Positions 7,528 through 14,907 of a DNA stretch of 64,000 nucleotides are shown here, one piece after another. The position numbers and the translations under genes were made by a program. Every line of letters starts with the position of its first letter. The stretch's first letter is position 1. This stretch comes from a virus: the IMG/VR virus record IMGVR_UViG_3300037585_001448, positions 1 through 64,000 of that record; one strand, written 5' to 3'. The notes under the pieces were generated by a model. That model was not told the origin of the DNA, made no database searches, and was given only the letters and a program-made list of their open reading frames with translations.

Positions 7528-9393
7528 CTATAGACTTCCCAAGTCCACGCCCATCTGATTCTGCAACTGCGTTACCAACTCGGGCGGAACACCGCTAGTC
7601 TCTGCAAAGGCATCTTCAGGGGGCATCATCGGCAGGCCCGCTGCGCCGGGTGGACCCGGCGGCGGACCACCGCCGCCTTCCGGCATCATCGGGGCCTGCT
7701 GCATCAGGAACTTGTCGGGGTCCTTGATGTCGAAACCGCGTTGGAGTACATGCCTCGCAAGCGCTGTCGGATCAATCACGGTCCCCACCAGCGGGGCCAT
7801 GGCGTTCAACAACGAAACGGCCTGCTGTTTACGGATGGTGTCATTGGTGGGCTGCGTAGAACCGCCCTCCACGGAATAATCGTACTCCCCGATGATATCG
7901 TCCCGGGTGTACGTCACAAAAAGGTTCTCGCCGCCACGACCCACCACACGGGCGACCTGCTCACCAGTCATGAACTGTTGCATCAACTGGATGATGCGAC
8001 GGGCGACATGTCCAATCCCCAATTCGACAATCGCCAACTTGTCCGCAGCACGGGCATTGCCAGCATCAGCGATGATACTCGCCTCAGTTGCGGTACGCCG
8101 AATCTCAGGGAACTGCCCCCGTGCATACTCCGACACACCCGAAACAGTGTAAATGTCCTCTTGAATAATTGAAGACATATTGTACACTTCGGGCGAAAGA
8201 GGGGTTTGCGGCATCGGAACCACAACCTCCGACAAAGGCTTGTTCTCGTCCACCACAGGGACCAGCCGACCATCCTGATCCGATTCCAAAGCCTCGCGGC
8301 CCTCTGGGCCGAACGAACGCTCATGATACAGGTACTTTCGTGCATACCGTTTCCGGGCATTCATCATCTGGGAACGAGTCTTGTTCAACTCCGTCTGCAA
8401 AGACTCAAGTGCTTCCAGATCACCTATCGGGTAGAAATAGTCCGGAACGTCATAGTTCCGCAACATCACAAACGGCTGCCCGTACGCATACGGCATGGGG
8501 ATCGGATCCACCAAGAACTCGTCGCCAGTCATGGACGATACCGACATCGTATTATTAGTGATGTCGTAGTATTCGTATATCGCCACCCGCTCCTCTTCCA
8601 ACAGGAACTGCTCTTGTTCCTGACGGTTACCAGATTCATACATCGGGTACAGCATGGCGTCTGCGGTTAGTGACTTGCGAACCGACGGCTTATAGTTCTT
8701 ATCCGTCTTGGCATCCTCTAGGCGTCGGATAACCCGCTGAGCGATCCACTTCGCATCAGCCATGCAGGTCGCTTCCGGATCGACAAACATGTCGAACGGA
8801 GAAATCCTCTCCAGAAACGGCTGATCCTCCACAACCATCATGCTGGTCTGGGGAATCATAGCCAGCAACTCTTCATCGCTAGGTAAACCGCCAGCCAACT
8901 CCGGGTTTTCCATCCCGTACAAGTCCGCCTCAAACAAGGCGTCCTCCCCCATTTCCTGACGTTCCACATCCCCCAAAGACCGCTCCTGCTCCACAAAGTT
9001 CCAACCAACCTTCAGCCACCCGTGGCCGAAAATCAGAAAGTCCTTCACGGTGCGGCGAAACGGATTGCGAAAATCGTGATGCCGCCACATGTAATTGATG
9101 ACAGCCTCAACAAACGTGGCCCTGTCACCATCCCCCGGCAACGTCGGAGATACCACAATCTTCGGATGATTCACCGACACCGACGGCGCAATAACATTTA
9201 CCGTACTAAACGCCAGATTGACAGCAATCAAATCTTCCGTACTGGCGGTTGTACGCGGCCAATGCTTGCCACGGTACAAATCGTTCATGCGACGCCACAG
9301 ACTGTCATAGCCCATATCGTCACGCCAACGCCCAGACGACCTCAGACGGCGCTGGACAATCTCATGCTGCTCAGCCCGCGTCTTACGCGCCAT
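7528..9393 (-). CDS. Portal protein, module A (621 aa)
   Basis: Dodecameric DNA-entry protein of the head. Features: N-terminal WRRMNDLYRGKHWP, INYMWRHHDFRNPFRR near residue 95, a wing/stem region with LNKTRSQMMNARKRYARKYL, and VSGVSEYARGQ with TATEASIIADAGNARAADKL near residues 430-475, all typical of P22/podovirus-type portals. The C-terminal tail is P/G/M-rich (MMPEGGGGPPPGPPG), probably disordered. Length fits the family (about 500-700 aa). The start overlaps the stop of the 90-aa gene (TAATG). Confidence 0.85.
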   Translation of the reverse strand: MARKTRAEQHEIVQRRLRSSGRWRDDMGYDSLWRRMNDLYRGKHWPRTTASTEDLIAVNLAFSTVNVIAPSVSVNHPKIVVSPTLPGDGDRATFVEAVINYMWRHHDFRNPFRRTVKDFLIFGHGWLKVGWNFVEQERSLGDVERQEMGEDALFEADLYGMENPELAGGLPSDEELLAMIPQTSMMVVEDQPFLERISPFDMFVDPEATCMADAKWIAQRVIRRLEDAKTDKNYKPSVRKSLTADAMLYPMYESGNRQEQEQFLLEEERVAIYEYYDITNNTMSVSSMTGDEFLVDPIPMPYAYGQPFVMLRNYDVPDYFYPIGDLEALESLQTELNKTRSQMMNARKRYARKYLYHERSFGPEGREALESDQDGRLVPVVDENKPLSEVVVPMPQTPLSPEVYNMSSIIQEDIYTVSGVSEYARGQFPEIRRTATEASIIADAGNARAADKLAIVELGIGHVARRIIQLMQQFMTGEQVARVVGRGGENLFVTYTRDDIIGEYDYSVEGGSTQPTNDTIRKQQAVSLLNAMAPLVGTVIDPTALARHVLQRGFDIKDPDKFLMQQAPMMPEGGGGPPPGPPGAAGLPMMPPEDAFAETSGVPPELVTQLQNQMGVDLGSL

Positions 9394-9665
9394 TAGAAGT
9401 ACGCCTTATCCGGCAGGCGTTCGATGTTTCGACCCGCCGCCTTCGCTTCCATCGCCGCCTTCTGGCCGCGTTCTTCCCTGCTTAGATGCTGCTCTTCGGG
9501 AGGCAACTGGGATCGGAAACCCCGCCCAGTTGCGAACTTGACGCCAAGTAGTTTCTGACGACGTTCCCATAACTCATCCAACTCGGCGCAGGCCAACGGC
9601 CCACGCAGGCCCACGGTATAATCGCAGAACTCCGCGTAGGACGCCTCCCGGGGGAGGATCGCCAC
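9393..9665 (-). CDS. Small protein between terminase and portal (90 aa)
   Basis: Not recognised. Charged helical protein (CAELDELWERRQKLLG, EEQHLSREERGQKAAMEAK), no membrane segment. Its stop overlaps the portal start, which suggests translational coupling to the portal. Could be a packaging accessory factor. Confidence 0.55.
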   Translation of the reverse strand: MAILPREASYAEFCDYTVGLRGPLACAELDELWERRQKLLGVKFATGRGFRSQLPPEEQHLSREERGQKAAMEAKAAGRNIERLPDKAYF

Positions 9666-9667
9666 AG

Positions 9668-9973
9668 TTACGGGCGCTTAGTGTGCGGCGCAGCGTTATG
9701 GCCCTTCAGGTCCGGCTGAGGCTTCGACGGCTCAACCTTGCCCGTCGGCCCATGCTGATTGAACGGTGTCTCACGGACACTGACTTCCCCGTAGCCGCCA
9801 GTCTGACTGGCGTACTTCGGAGCATCAAACCGCTGCTCCGGAGAGTTCGGCGCGGCAGGCTCCCAAATCGGGTTAGCCACCACGGAACCACCACGTTCCA
9901 TCTTGTTGTTCTGACCGTTCGGTCCATCAATTGTCACAGTGCCGTTCGTGTGCGACACAAAATTCTTAGCCAC
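9668..9973 (-). CDS. Small hydrophilic protein (101 aa)
   Basis: Not recognised. GTG at 9973 is preferred over a TTG at 9985 because GGAGG lies five bases before it. N-terminal VAKNFVSHTNGTVTIDGPNG looks like a beta hairpin and the rest is P/G/N-rich and probably disordered. Lies in the terminase-portal interval of the late operon. Confidence 0.5.
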   Translation of the reverse strand: MAKNFVSHTNGTVTIDGPNGQNNKMERGGSVVANPIWEPAAPNSPEQRFDAPKYASQTGGYGEVSVRETPFNQHGPTGKVEPSKPQPDLKGHNAAPHTKRP

Positions 9974-10013
9974 AAAGACCTCCAAGTCTTAATAAAGCCT
10001 CTACAGGAACTGG

Positions 10014-10679
10014 TCAGACTGTCCCACGCATCGTATGGGAACCAATCTTCAAATCCGGATTCGGATCATCCTTCACCATCCGGGCAAACCAATCAACAGT
10101 CCAATAATCGTCCGCCTTCGGTGCAAACTCGGGCATAAACGCGTACTGGCGCATCTCATTCGCCAACGCCAACGCCATCACACGGTCATCATGCGGTGAA
10201 CCCGACATCGAACCCCGCTCATTACGCACATACGTCCGCAACTCCCCCAACGTGTACCGATCATGAATCGTCAACTCGCTTGACCGCAACGCCATCCCCA
10301 GATCATCAATCAACAAAGGCTTCGATGTGCGAGTCGTCTTCCACCCAAACTCCAAAGACACCTTGGTAGTCGCCCGATTCAACGTTCGTTTACGAAACAT
10401 GTTCGGATGACCCAAATGACGCAACTGAACAATCGTAGTCAACCCGTGATTGTTCGACTCCACACAAGTCAACGCACTATTATACCACAACGACAGATTG
10501 TACACCTCCTCAGCCAACGCATCCGGAGGAATATGCCCATGCCAAATAGCGACCTGTTCGCCAGAGCGAACATCCAAGACCTGAATACACGAATAATCCC
10601 CATGCGCCAACCCCTCCGCCGTATCAACCCCCATACAATACGGGCGCCCACCAACAGGCTCACGCCAAACTGTGAGCAT
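10014..10679 (-). CDS. terL: Terminase large subunit, nuclease half (about 221 aa)
   Basis: C-terminal RNase-H-fold nuclease part of the packaging motor. Acidic residues expected for metal binding are visible: D19 in MGVDTAEG, E74 in CVESNNHG and D164/D165 in PHDDRVMALA. The reading frame is +1 relative to the ATPase half (10660-11565) and overlaps its 3' end. ATG at 10679 has GGAG ten bases upstream, so it might be translated separately, or a frameshift near 10675-10690 could join both. A single-base sequence error is equally possible. Confidence 0.75.
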   Translation of the reverse strand: MLTVWREPVGGRPYCMGVDTAEGLAHGDYSCIQVLDVRSGEQVAIWHGHIPPDALAEEVYNLSLWYNSALTCVESNNHGLTTIVQLRHLGHPNMFRKRTLNRATTKVSLEFGWKTTRTSKPLLIDDLGMALRSSELTIHDRYTLGELRTYVRNERGSMSGSPHDDRVMALALANEMRQYAFMPEFAPKADDYWTVDWFARMVKDDPNPDLKIGSHTMRGTV

Positions 10680-11565
10680 CTTTACGGAACTCCACAAAAC
10701 GAGCCGACGGGCGCCACAAATAACCGCCCTGACCCTCCTCAACAAAAACGTTCATCCGCTCCAACACATCCAAATCAAACACAGGGTTACCAGACTTTAT
10801 GAACGCTTCCTCAGGCGTCGTCGGATACTCCTGAGCCAACTGCCACGGCAACATCGACTCTTTCTTCGACAAATACCACGACTCGTCCCGATCACCCGCC
10901 GCCGACCAAGGAAAAAACATCGGAGAGAACCTGTTCGTCCCCGTGGACGACCCCACCCATAGTTCGTGGAAAAAGTTTCCGCTTCCATTCGCCGTACTAA
11001 GACCAATGATTCGGCCTCCGACATCGGCCACTGGTTCAATAGATGCCCACGCTTCCTCAGGATTAGGCAAAAACGCCCACTCATCAACAACAACCAGCGA
11101 CGCAGACTCGCCACGGGCAGGATCCGATGCCGAAGGCATCGAAGTAATCTGGCTCCCATTCCCAAACGCCATCTTCTGCTGATGCTCCACCAGCGACTCC
11201 GGGCCACGCTCCACCATCCACTCCGGCAAATGCTGAAAACCATACTTCGACTTGCGAAGCAACAACACCGACTCGCGCTCCGTACGCGACAAATCAATAA
11301 TGTTCTGATCCGGCCTAAAAAACGCCAACCAAAACTGGTGAGCCGCCACCAACGTCGTCCACCCAATCTGACGGGCCTTAAGAGTCAACGAATAACGGTT
11401 CTCATCCCAATGATCTAAAGCGAAAGACTGGGCGTCCCGAAGATCAAACAATATTCGACCATGAGCAGGATGGGCAATATGCCAATACATGCGTAAGAAG
11501 TACGACTCATCCTCAACGCAACGCCGCCACTCCGCCTCCCTCTGAAGTTCACTCAGACGGCTCAT
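10660..11565 (-). CDS. terL: Terminase large subunit, ATPase half (301 aa)
   Basis: ATPase domain of the DNA packaging motor. Walker A-type LKARQIGWTT at residues 62-71, Walker B VVVDEW at 158-163, coupling motif STANG at 190-194 and a FFPWS segment followed by ESMLPWQLAQEYPTTPEEAF, which is conserved in large terminases. It ends at a TGA just after EFRKDAHSLA, where intact terminases continue into the nuclease domain. That domain is in the next frame (10014-10679). The ATG follows directly on the stop of a 33-aa membrane protein gene. Confidence 0.85.
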   Translation of the reverse strand: MSRLSELQREAEWRRCVEDESYFLRMYWHIAHPAHGRILFDLRDAQSFALDHWDENRYSLTLKARQIGWTTLVAAHQFWLAFFRPDQNIIDLSRTERESVLLLRKSKYGFQHLPEWMVERGPESLVEHQQKMAFGNGSQITSMPSASDPARGESASLVVVDEWAFLPNPEEAWASIEPVADVGGRIIGLSTANGSGNFFHELWVGSSTGTNRFSPMFFPWSAAGDRDESWYLSKKESMLPWQLAQEYPTTPEEAFIKSGNPVFDLDVLERMNVFVEEGQGGYLWRPSARFVEFRKDAHSLA

Positions 11566-11667
11566 CTACTCGAACAACGACTGTAACGTCCGACCCAAAC
11601 CCCAAACCGTAAAAGCAACACACCCGAACAGAACAAACACCGTCCCGCACAACACCCACTCCCTCAC
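11566..11667 (-). CDS. Tiny single-pass membrane protein (33 aa)
   Basis: Small frame: GTG at 11667-11665 overlaps the preceding TGA (GTGA) and TAG at 11568-11566 abuts the terminase ATG. Protein begins VREWVLCGTVFVLFGCVAF and continues TVWGLGRTL, giving one hydrophobic segment with charged ends. The tight coupling on both sides argues that it is a gene and not spacer. Function unknown; a membrane role (lysis control, superinfection exclusion) is speculation. Confidence 0.5.
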   Translation of the reverse strand: MREWVLCGTVFVLFGCVAFTVWGLGRTLQSLFE

Positions 11668-11876
11668 TGACACGACTCGCACACCTCAGGGTTCTCCAAC
11701 CCGCACACCAACGGCTCATCAGATTGCGGCCCATGAAACGGATCCCCCCACGGCCCCAACACAGGACGCTCACCAAACGCCTCCTCACGCCACACCTGCT
11801 CATCATCACCATCAAACGCTGGACCCAACACCACACGCTCCGTAACCTTCGGCCAAGCCACCCTAATCCCCCACAA
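11664..11876 (-). CDS. Small Cys-containing protein (70 aa)
   Basis: Not recognised. Reads MWGIRVAWPKVTERVVLGPA then an acidic, G/P-rich middle and a C-terminal LVCGLENPEVCESCQ with three cysteines. It overlaps the terminase small-subunit 3' end by 14 bases and the next tiny gene by four. This frame is preferred to the overlapping 95-aa frame (11549-11836), which is rich in R/C/W and lacks coupling to neighbours. Confidence 0.5.
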   Translation of the reverse strand: MWGIRVAWPKVTERVVLGPAFDGDDEQVWREEAFGERPVLGPWGDPFHGPQSDEPLVCGLENPEVCESCQ

Positions 11877-12318
11877 CCCTCAAATGGTGGACCTGAGCCA
11901 ACAACTCATCAGCCAACTCCCCATCCGACAAACCAGAAGCCTCACGATCATCATCAACCAACACACGACGCTTCGGAGTAAACTTCTCAATATACTGCAA
12001 ATACAACGACGCAGCCTGTACACTCCCACCCACAGCCTGCTGATGCAACGCATCAATCACAGACTGAGTCCGCTCAGGATGAATATTCAACTCCGCAGCA
12101 CGACGATCCCACTCCTTCGCAAAACGAGGATCACGCTTAATACGCCGCACCGAATCCTCATGCACCCCATTCTCAGCAGCCCACTCATACTGATGTTTAG
12201 GATCCCTATCGGGACCCTGCAACAACCAATCCAACAACTGCGCCCACTTCTTCGGCATCGTCTTCTGACCCGAAGACTCATCCCATTTCCAACCCCGGCC
12301 ACCACCATTCTGCGGCAT
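11863..12318 (-). CDS. terS: Terminase small subunit (151 aa)
   Basis: ATG at 12318 is chosen: AGGAGG stands eight bases upstream. Contains a helix-turn-helix-like stretch (EWAAENGVHEDSVRRIKRD, about residues 47-65), typical of the DNA-binding N-terminal domain of small terminases, followed by a helical oligomerisation part (TQSVIDALHQQAVGGSVQAA, LYLQYIEKFTPKRR) and an acidic C-terminus. First gene of the module A late operon and just upstream of the large subunit. Confidence 0.72.
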   Translation of the reverse strand: MPQNGGGRGWKWDESSGQKTMPKKWAQLLDWLLQGPDRDPKHQYEWAAENGVHEDSVRRIKRDPRFAKEWDRRAAELNIHPERTQSVIDALHQQAVGGSVQAASLYLQYIEKFTPKRRVLVDDDREASGLSDGELADELLAQVHHLRVVGD

Positions 12319-12430
12319 CCAACACCTCCTAAAAACACACCCACACTGTCCCGCCACAAACTGTCCCCCTCACGAAACGCCTGCTCACAGCATGGGACAC
12401 ACAGGGTAACCATATGGGGGGAGCCACAGC

Positions 12431-12444
12431 CATGCCATGGCATG
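12431..12444. repeat. Perfect palindrome CATGCCATGGCATG
   Basis: Self-complementary over 14 bases. The same ATGCCATG core is repeated four times at 19078-19140, about 6.6 kb away and again between transcription units. Candidate protein-binding site. Confidence 0.6.
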
Positions 12445-12543
12445 AGGTGTACAGTCCGAGCAGCCCAACGGGCGTCCGGCAGCCCACTGCCCCTCCATAT
12501 CTATACCTAGTAATCGGATGGATGGGGTACCCCCGCCATGCCC

Positions 12544-12565
12544 GGGGGGGTGGGGTGGGGTGGGG
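12544..12565 (+). other. G-quadruplex-type G-tract array
   Basis: Seven G, then three runs of four G each separated by a single T. This matches the canonical pattern for a short-loop G-quadruplex on the plus strand. It lies about 230 bp upstream of the terS start codon. No reading frame explains it. Confidence 0.6.
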
Positions 12566-12602
12566 TGCAATGGATGGGCCGCGGCCCGGGCGTGTCCGTG
12601 TC

Positions 12603-12615
12603 TGTACCTTGTACA
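12603..12615. promoter_or_regulatory. 13-bp palindrome, degenerate copy (TGTACCTTGTACA)
   Basis: One base differs from the TGTACANTGTACA consensus. Sits upstream of the late operon on the minus strand, so the early and late halves of module A would share one regulator. Confidence 0.6.
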
Positions 12616-12631
12616 TTCTCGCCCGGACGCG

Positions 12632-12664
12632 AAAAAACCCCGGCCAGCGCATGGCTAGCCGGGG
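12632..12664 (-). terminator. Rho-independent terminator after the 246-aa gene
   Basis: On the minus strand a 7-bp GC stem (CCCCGGC / GCCGGGG, 12658-12664 with 12638-12644), 13-base loop and then six T. It lies about 40 bp beyond the stop of 12702-13442 and would separate that unit from the late operon. Confidence 0.8.
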
Positions 12665-12701
12665 TCGTTCCGCCCGGACCGCTGGCCCGGAAGGGTAGGG
12701 G

Positions 12702-13442
12702 TCAGACGCTGGCCACTGCCATCATGGCGCCACCTATGGCCGCGAGCCTGTCGACGCTGATGGCGCTGATGTCGATGGCTGTGGTCAAGGCGTGGACGAT
12801 GCCGTCGGTGTCCTCTGGCATGACCTCGTCGACGACTTTCCAGACGTTGGCCGGGTTGACTGTCACCGCGTCGGGCGCGGGTTCGGTTGGGTCGCTGGAT
12901 TCGGTTGCTGGCTTGCCCGCGGCCTTGTCCGCGGTTTCGACAGCGACCTTACGCGCCTTGCTCGGGGAATGTCCGTCGTCGGTTGCCGCGTCGCGGGTTG
13001 CGACGTAGGCGTCGACGTAGGCCCGGACATGCTTTGCAGTGTCCCGCTTTTTATTGAACGTGACCCATGTCAAGCCTTTGCCCATTGGGCGTGTGTCCGT
13101 GGTCGTGACGCCCATGGTGGTCAGTGACTTGTGGACCTCGGTTGCCGTGGTCGGTACGTCGTCCAGTGTGGACAGTGCCAGTGCCAGCGCGGCGCCTGTT
13201 TTGGCATCGTTAGCCGATACGGTGCCAGCGTAGGCCGTCATCGTTTTGCCGTCGGCTAGTTTCCACTGGCATCGATCCGTGGTGCGCTCTGGTGTGAGTC
13301 GTCCACCGTCTCTGCCTTGTGCGAGCCAGATGGCAGCGCCGTGGTCTAGGGACGTTGTAGCCGTTTCACCGTGTCGGCGTGCGGCCTTTACTGCCGTGGC
13401 AGTATTGGTCCCTAGGTCATCTAGTGTGAGTAGTGCATTCAT
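12702..13442 (-). CDS. Hypothetical protein, divergent from early block (246 aa)
   Basis: Not recognised. Thr/Ala/Asp-rich protein with alternating helical and polar stretches: N-terminal MNALLTLDDLGTNTATAVKA, a central AKHVRAYVDAYVATRDAA helix, an A/P/T-rich linker (about residues 175-200) and a C-terminal DISAISVDRLAAIGGAMMAV helix. It is transcribed alone, away from the early block, and ends in its own terminator. That layout fits a phage-specific regulator or a moron expressed independently; no DNA-binding motif is clear. Confidence 0.55.
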   Translation of the reverse strand: MNALLTLDDLGTNTATAVKAARRHGETATTSLDHGAAIWLAQGRDGGRLTPERTTDRCQWKLADGKTMTAYAGTVSANDAKTGAALALALSTLDDVPTTATEVHKSLTTMGVTTTDTRPMGKGLTWVTFNKKRDTAKHVRAYVDAYVATRDAATDDGHSPSKARKVAVETADKAAGKPATESSDPTEPAPDAVTVNPANVWKVVDEVMPEDTDGIVHALTTAIDISAISVDRLAAIGGAMMAVASV

Positions 13443-13556
13443 GTCGTGTCTCCGTTTCTCAGTCTGGCGGGTTTGCCAGTACTGGCAACGCTATCGGGGT
13501 GCGCGTTGTTTCACAACGTGGTCCACGGTTTTTTTCTGGCCGGGGTTCTGTCCGTC

Positions 13557-13569
13557 TGTACAGTGTACA
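13557..13569. promoter_or_regulatory. 13-bp palindrome TGTACAGTGTACA (divergent intergenic region)
   Basis: Perfect copy of the recurring motif in the 254-bp gap between the divergent genes at 13442 and 13697. It contains TACAGT, a -10-like hexamer, and could serve either direction. Confidence 0.7.
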
Positions 13570-13570
13570 G

Positions 13571-13659
13571 TCTGGCCGTGTCTGTCTGTCTGGCCGTGTC
13601 TGTGTCCGTGTGTACCTGATGGATGCGTGATGGATGCCTGATGGATGCTCAATGGATGA
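13571..13659. repeat. Direct repeats in the divergent intergenic region (iteron-like)
   Basis: Two copies of TCTGGCCGTGTCTGT begin at 13571 and 13589 (18-bp period). They are followed by three exact copies of TGATGGATGC at 13617, 13628 and 13639 and a degenerate fourth at 13650, an 11-bp period equal to one helical turn. Such phased repeats are used as iterons at origins or as operators. They lie between diverging transcription units just before the replication block. Confidence 0.65.
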
Positions 13660-13696
13660 GGTTGTGATCGTCGTATTCTCACGATAGAATGATGCT

Positions 13697-13915
13697 ATGG
13701 CATCAGATGATAAAGTTTTGTTCAATGGTGAGTCGGTCACTTTCGTGTCCGGCGTGACGTTGGATCAACTGCAGGCGTTGCCACTGCTGGACGGGCGTAC
13801 CCCGGGCGGTAAGTGGTCCGATAGTCGTGGTCGTAATGGCCGGGTCAAACTTTCGTATGACTTGGACATTGTGCTACGGCGTGCGAAGGAGAGGAATGTA
13901 CAATGCACAGACTGA
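13697..13915 (+). CDS. First gene of the early block (72 aa)
   Basis: Not recognised. Reads MASDDKVLFNGESVTFVSGV, then LDQLQALPLLDGRTPGG and a basic end (RVKLSYDLDIVLRRAKERN). The 3' end overlaps the start of the GP88-family gene by 13 bases, so the two are probably co-translated. It has no strong ribosome-binding site and may be translated from a short leader. Confidence 0.5.
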   Translation: MASDDKVLFNGESVTFVSGVTLDQLQALPLLDGRTPGGKWSDSRGRNGRVKLSYDLDIVLRRAKERNVQCTD

Positions 13916-14688
13916 CCGTGTCGGCACCGTTGGTGTTTCGGGCGTCGACTGATCGTAAGACTGCGCCGTGGATTGCGTGGCGTAAGGATGGGCGTGGTGT
14001 GCCGTTGGCGAATGCTTTCGGGTTGCCTGCTGGTCCGCAGTTCTCGTGTGGTGGTGCGACTGCGTGGTGTGAGCGTGTCTGCTATGCGGCGAATCTGGAG
14101 CGGTGGCCTAGCGTGCATGCGTTGGTGATGGGCAACTGGTCGGTGTACCAGTCGCTAAAACGTAGCGTGCCCGGGCTGATGGACGCTAGCCGTCCGATGC
14201 TGGATGACTTGCTGGCTGACTGCGAGCGTCGCGGCGTGGATCCTGTGTGGCGCTGGTTCTGGGATGGGGATATTCCGGGCCGGAACTTTGCCCGGGCTAT
14301 GCGTCGGCTGGCTGATGAGTATCCGACGGTCAGGTTCTGGTGCTACACGCGTTCGTATGATGTGGTGCCGTTGCTGGCTGGTGCCGACAATCTGTCCGTG
14401 TATCTGAGCGTGGATGAGTTTAACGTGGATGCGGCTGTGGTTGTGAAGGCTGCCAACCCGTGGGTCGGGTTGGCTTGCTGTGGTGACAGTTGGGATGAGA
14501 CGGAGGCGTTGGCTGCCCGTTTCCCCGACGAGCGGCGGGGTCCGAAGTGTCCCGAACTGGCGAGGCGTCCTAATGGGGAGCGTCGTATCCCGCTGGTAGT
14601 CTGGTCGGGCAAGGTCGGTGTCGGTGCGTGTGTCGAATGTGGCATGTGTGTCGACGGCGTAAATAATGTGCGGTTCGCTGCGGCGTGA
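13903..14688 (+). CDS. Gene-product-88 family protein (261 aa)
   Basis: Resembles the GP88 family of mycobacteriophages: an N-terminal CGGATAWCERVCYAAN cysteine cluster (about residues 50-65), WRWFWDGDIPGRNFARAM, FWCYTRSYD, and a C-terminal Cys set CVECGMCVDGVNN. Several conserved cysteines and aromatic patches suggest a metal- or Fe-S-binding TIM-barrel-like protein. The biochemical role of the family is not established. GGAGAGG lies eight bases before the ATG. The early, promoter-proximal position suggests host takeover or defence evasion. Confidence 0.65.
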   Translation: MHRLTVSAPLVFRASTDRKTAPWIAWRKDGRGVPLANAFGLPAGPQFSCGGATAWCERVCYAANLERWPSVHALVMGNWSVYQSLKRSVPGLMDASRPMLDDLLADCERRGVDPVWRWFWDGDIPGRNFARAMRRLADEYPTVRFWCYTRSYDVVPLLAGADNLSVYLSVDEFNVDAAVVVKAANPWVGLACCGDSWDETEALAARFPDERRGPKCPELARRPNGERRIPLVVWSGKVGVGACVECGMCVDGVNNVRFAAA

Positions 14689-14689
14689 C

Positions 14690-14702
14690 TGTACAGTGTA
14701 CA
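14690..14702 (+). promoter_or_regulatory. 13-bp palindrome TGTACAGTGTACA
   Basis: Starts at the third base of the GP88 gene's TGA codon's neighbourhood and ends 31 bases before the next ATG (14734). Followed by the AAC extension seen at other copies. Confidence 0.7.
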
Positions 14703-14733
14703 AACCAACAATGAGGAAGAAAGAGGTAAGGCT

Positions 14734-14907
14734 ATGGCTTTAGTGACGAGTAACGCTACGATGACTGTTGTCATCTTGGATAACGAAGAGGCGCTGGCGT
14801 TGTCGAAGGTGCTGGATGCGTTGTCGGTGTCCGCTTCGATGATCCCGTCGAACTGGCCGTGTTTGGGCGAGTTGAGGGATGCGATGTCGGGTGATCGCTA
14901 TGCGTAG
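14734..14907 (+). CDS. Small early protein (57 aa)
   Basis: Short frame: MALVTSNATMTVVILDNEEA, then LALSKVLDALSVSASMIPSN and WPCLGELRDAMSGD. Preceded by an AGAGG-type site and by the palindrome at 14690. Looks like a small alpha/beta protein; function unknown. Its stop overlaps the ATG of the next gene. Confidence 0.5.
   Translation: MALVTSNATMTVVILDNEEALALSKVLDALSVSASMIPSNWPCLGELRDAMSGDRYA

Larger units (their letters stand above)
12319..12631. promoter_or_regulatory. Control region upstream of the late (terminase-tail) operon
   Basis: About 310 bp without a convincing gene. It contains, from left to right: a perfect 14-bp palindrome CATGCCATGGCATG at 12431-12444; a TGTACA half-site followed by GTCC near 12449; a G-tract array at 12544-12565; and one copy (one mismatch) of the recurring 13-bp palindrome at 12603-12615. 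Open frames here on both strands are low-complexity and unsupported. Placement before terS suggests promoter and operator functions for the minus-strand late genes. Confidence 0.55.

Noticed and set aside
11549-11836. Minus-strand 95-codon frame overlapping two other frames
   Set aside because: Rich in R, C, W and G, and not coupled to its neighbours. The 70-aa and 33-aa frames fit the operon better.
12385-12698. Several 60-107-codon frames over the late control region
   Set aside because: Low-complexity translations on both strands caused by GC-rich repeats and the G-tract. No ribosome-binding site or conservation hint.
13459-13740. Minus-strand 93-codon frame in the divergent intergenic region
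   Set aside because: Repetitive T/R/P-rich translation generated by the direct repeats, and it overlaps the start of the plus-strand gene at 13697.
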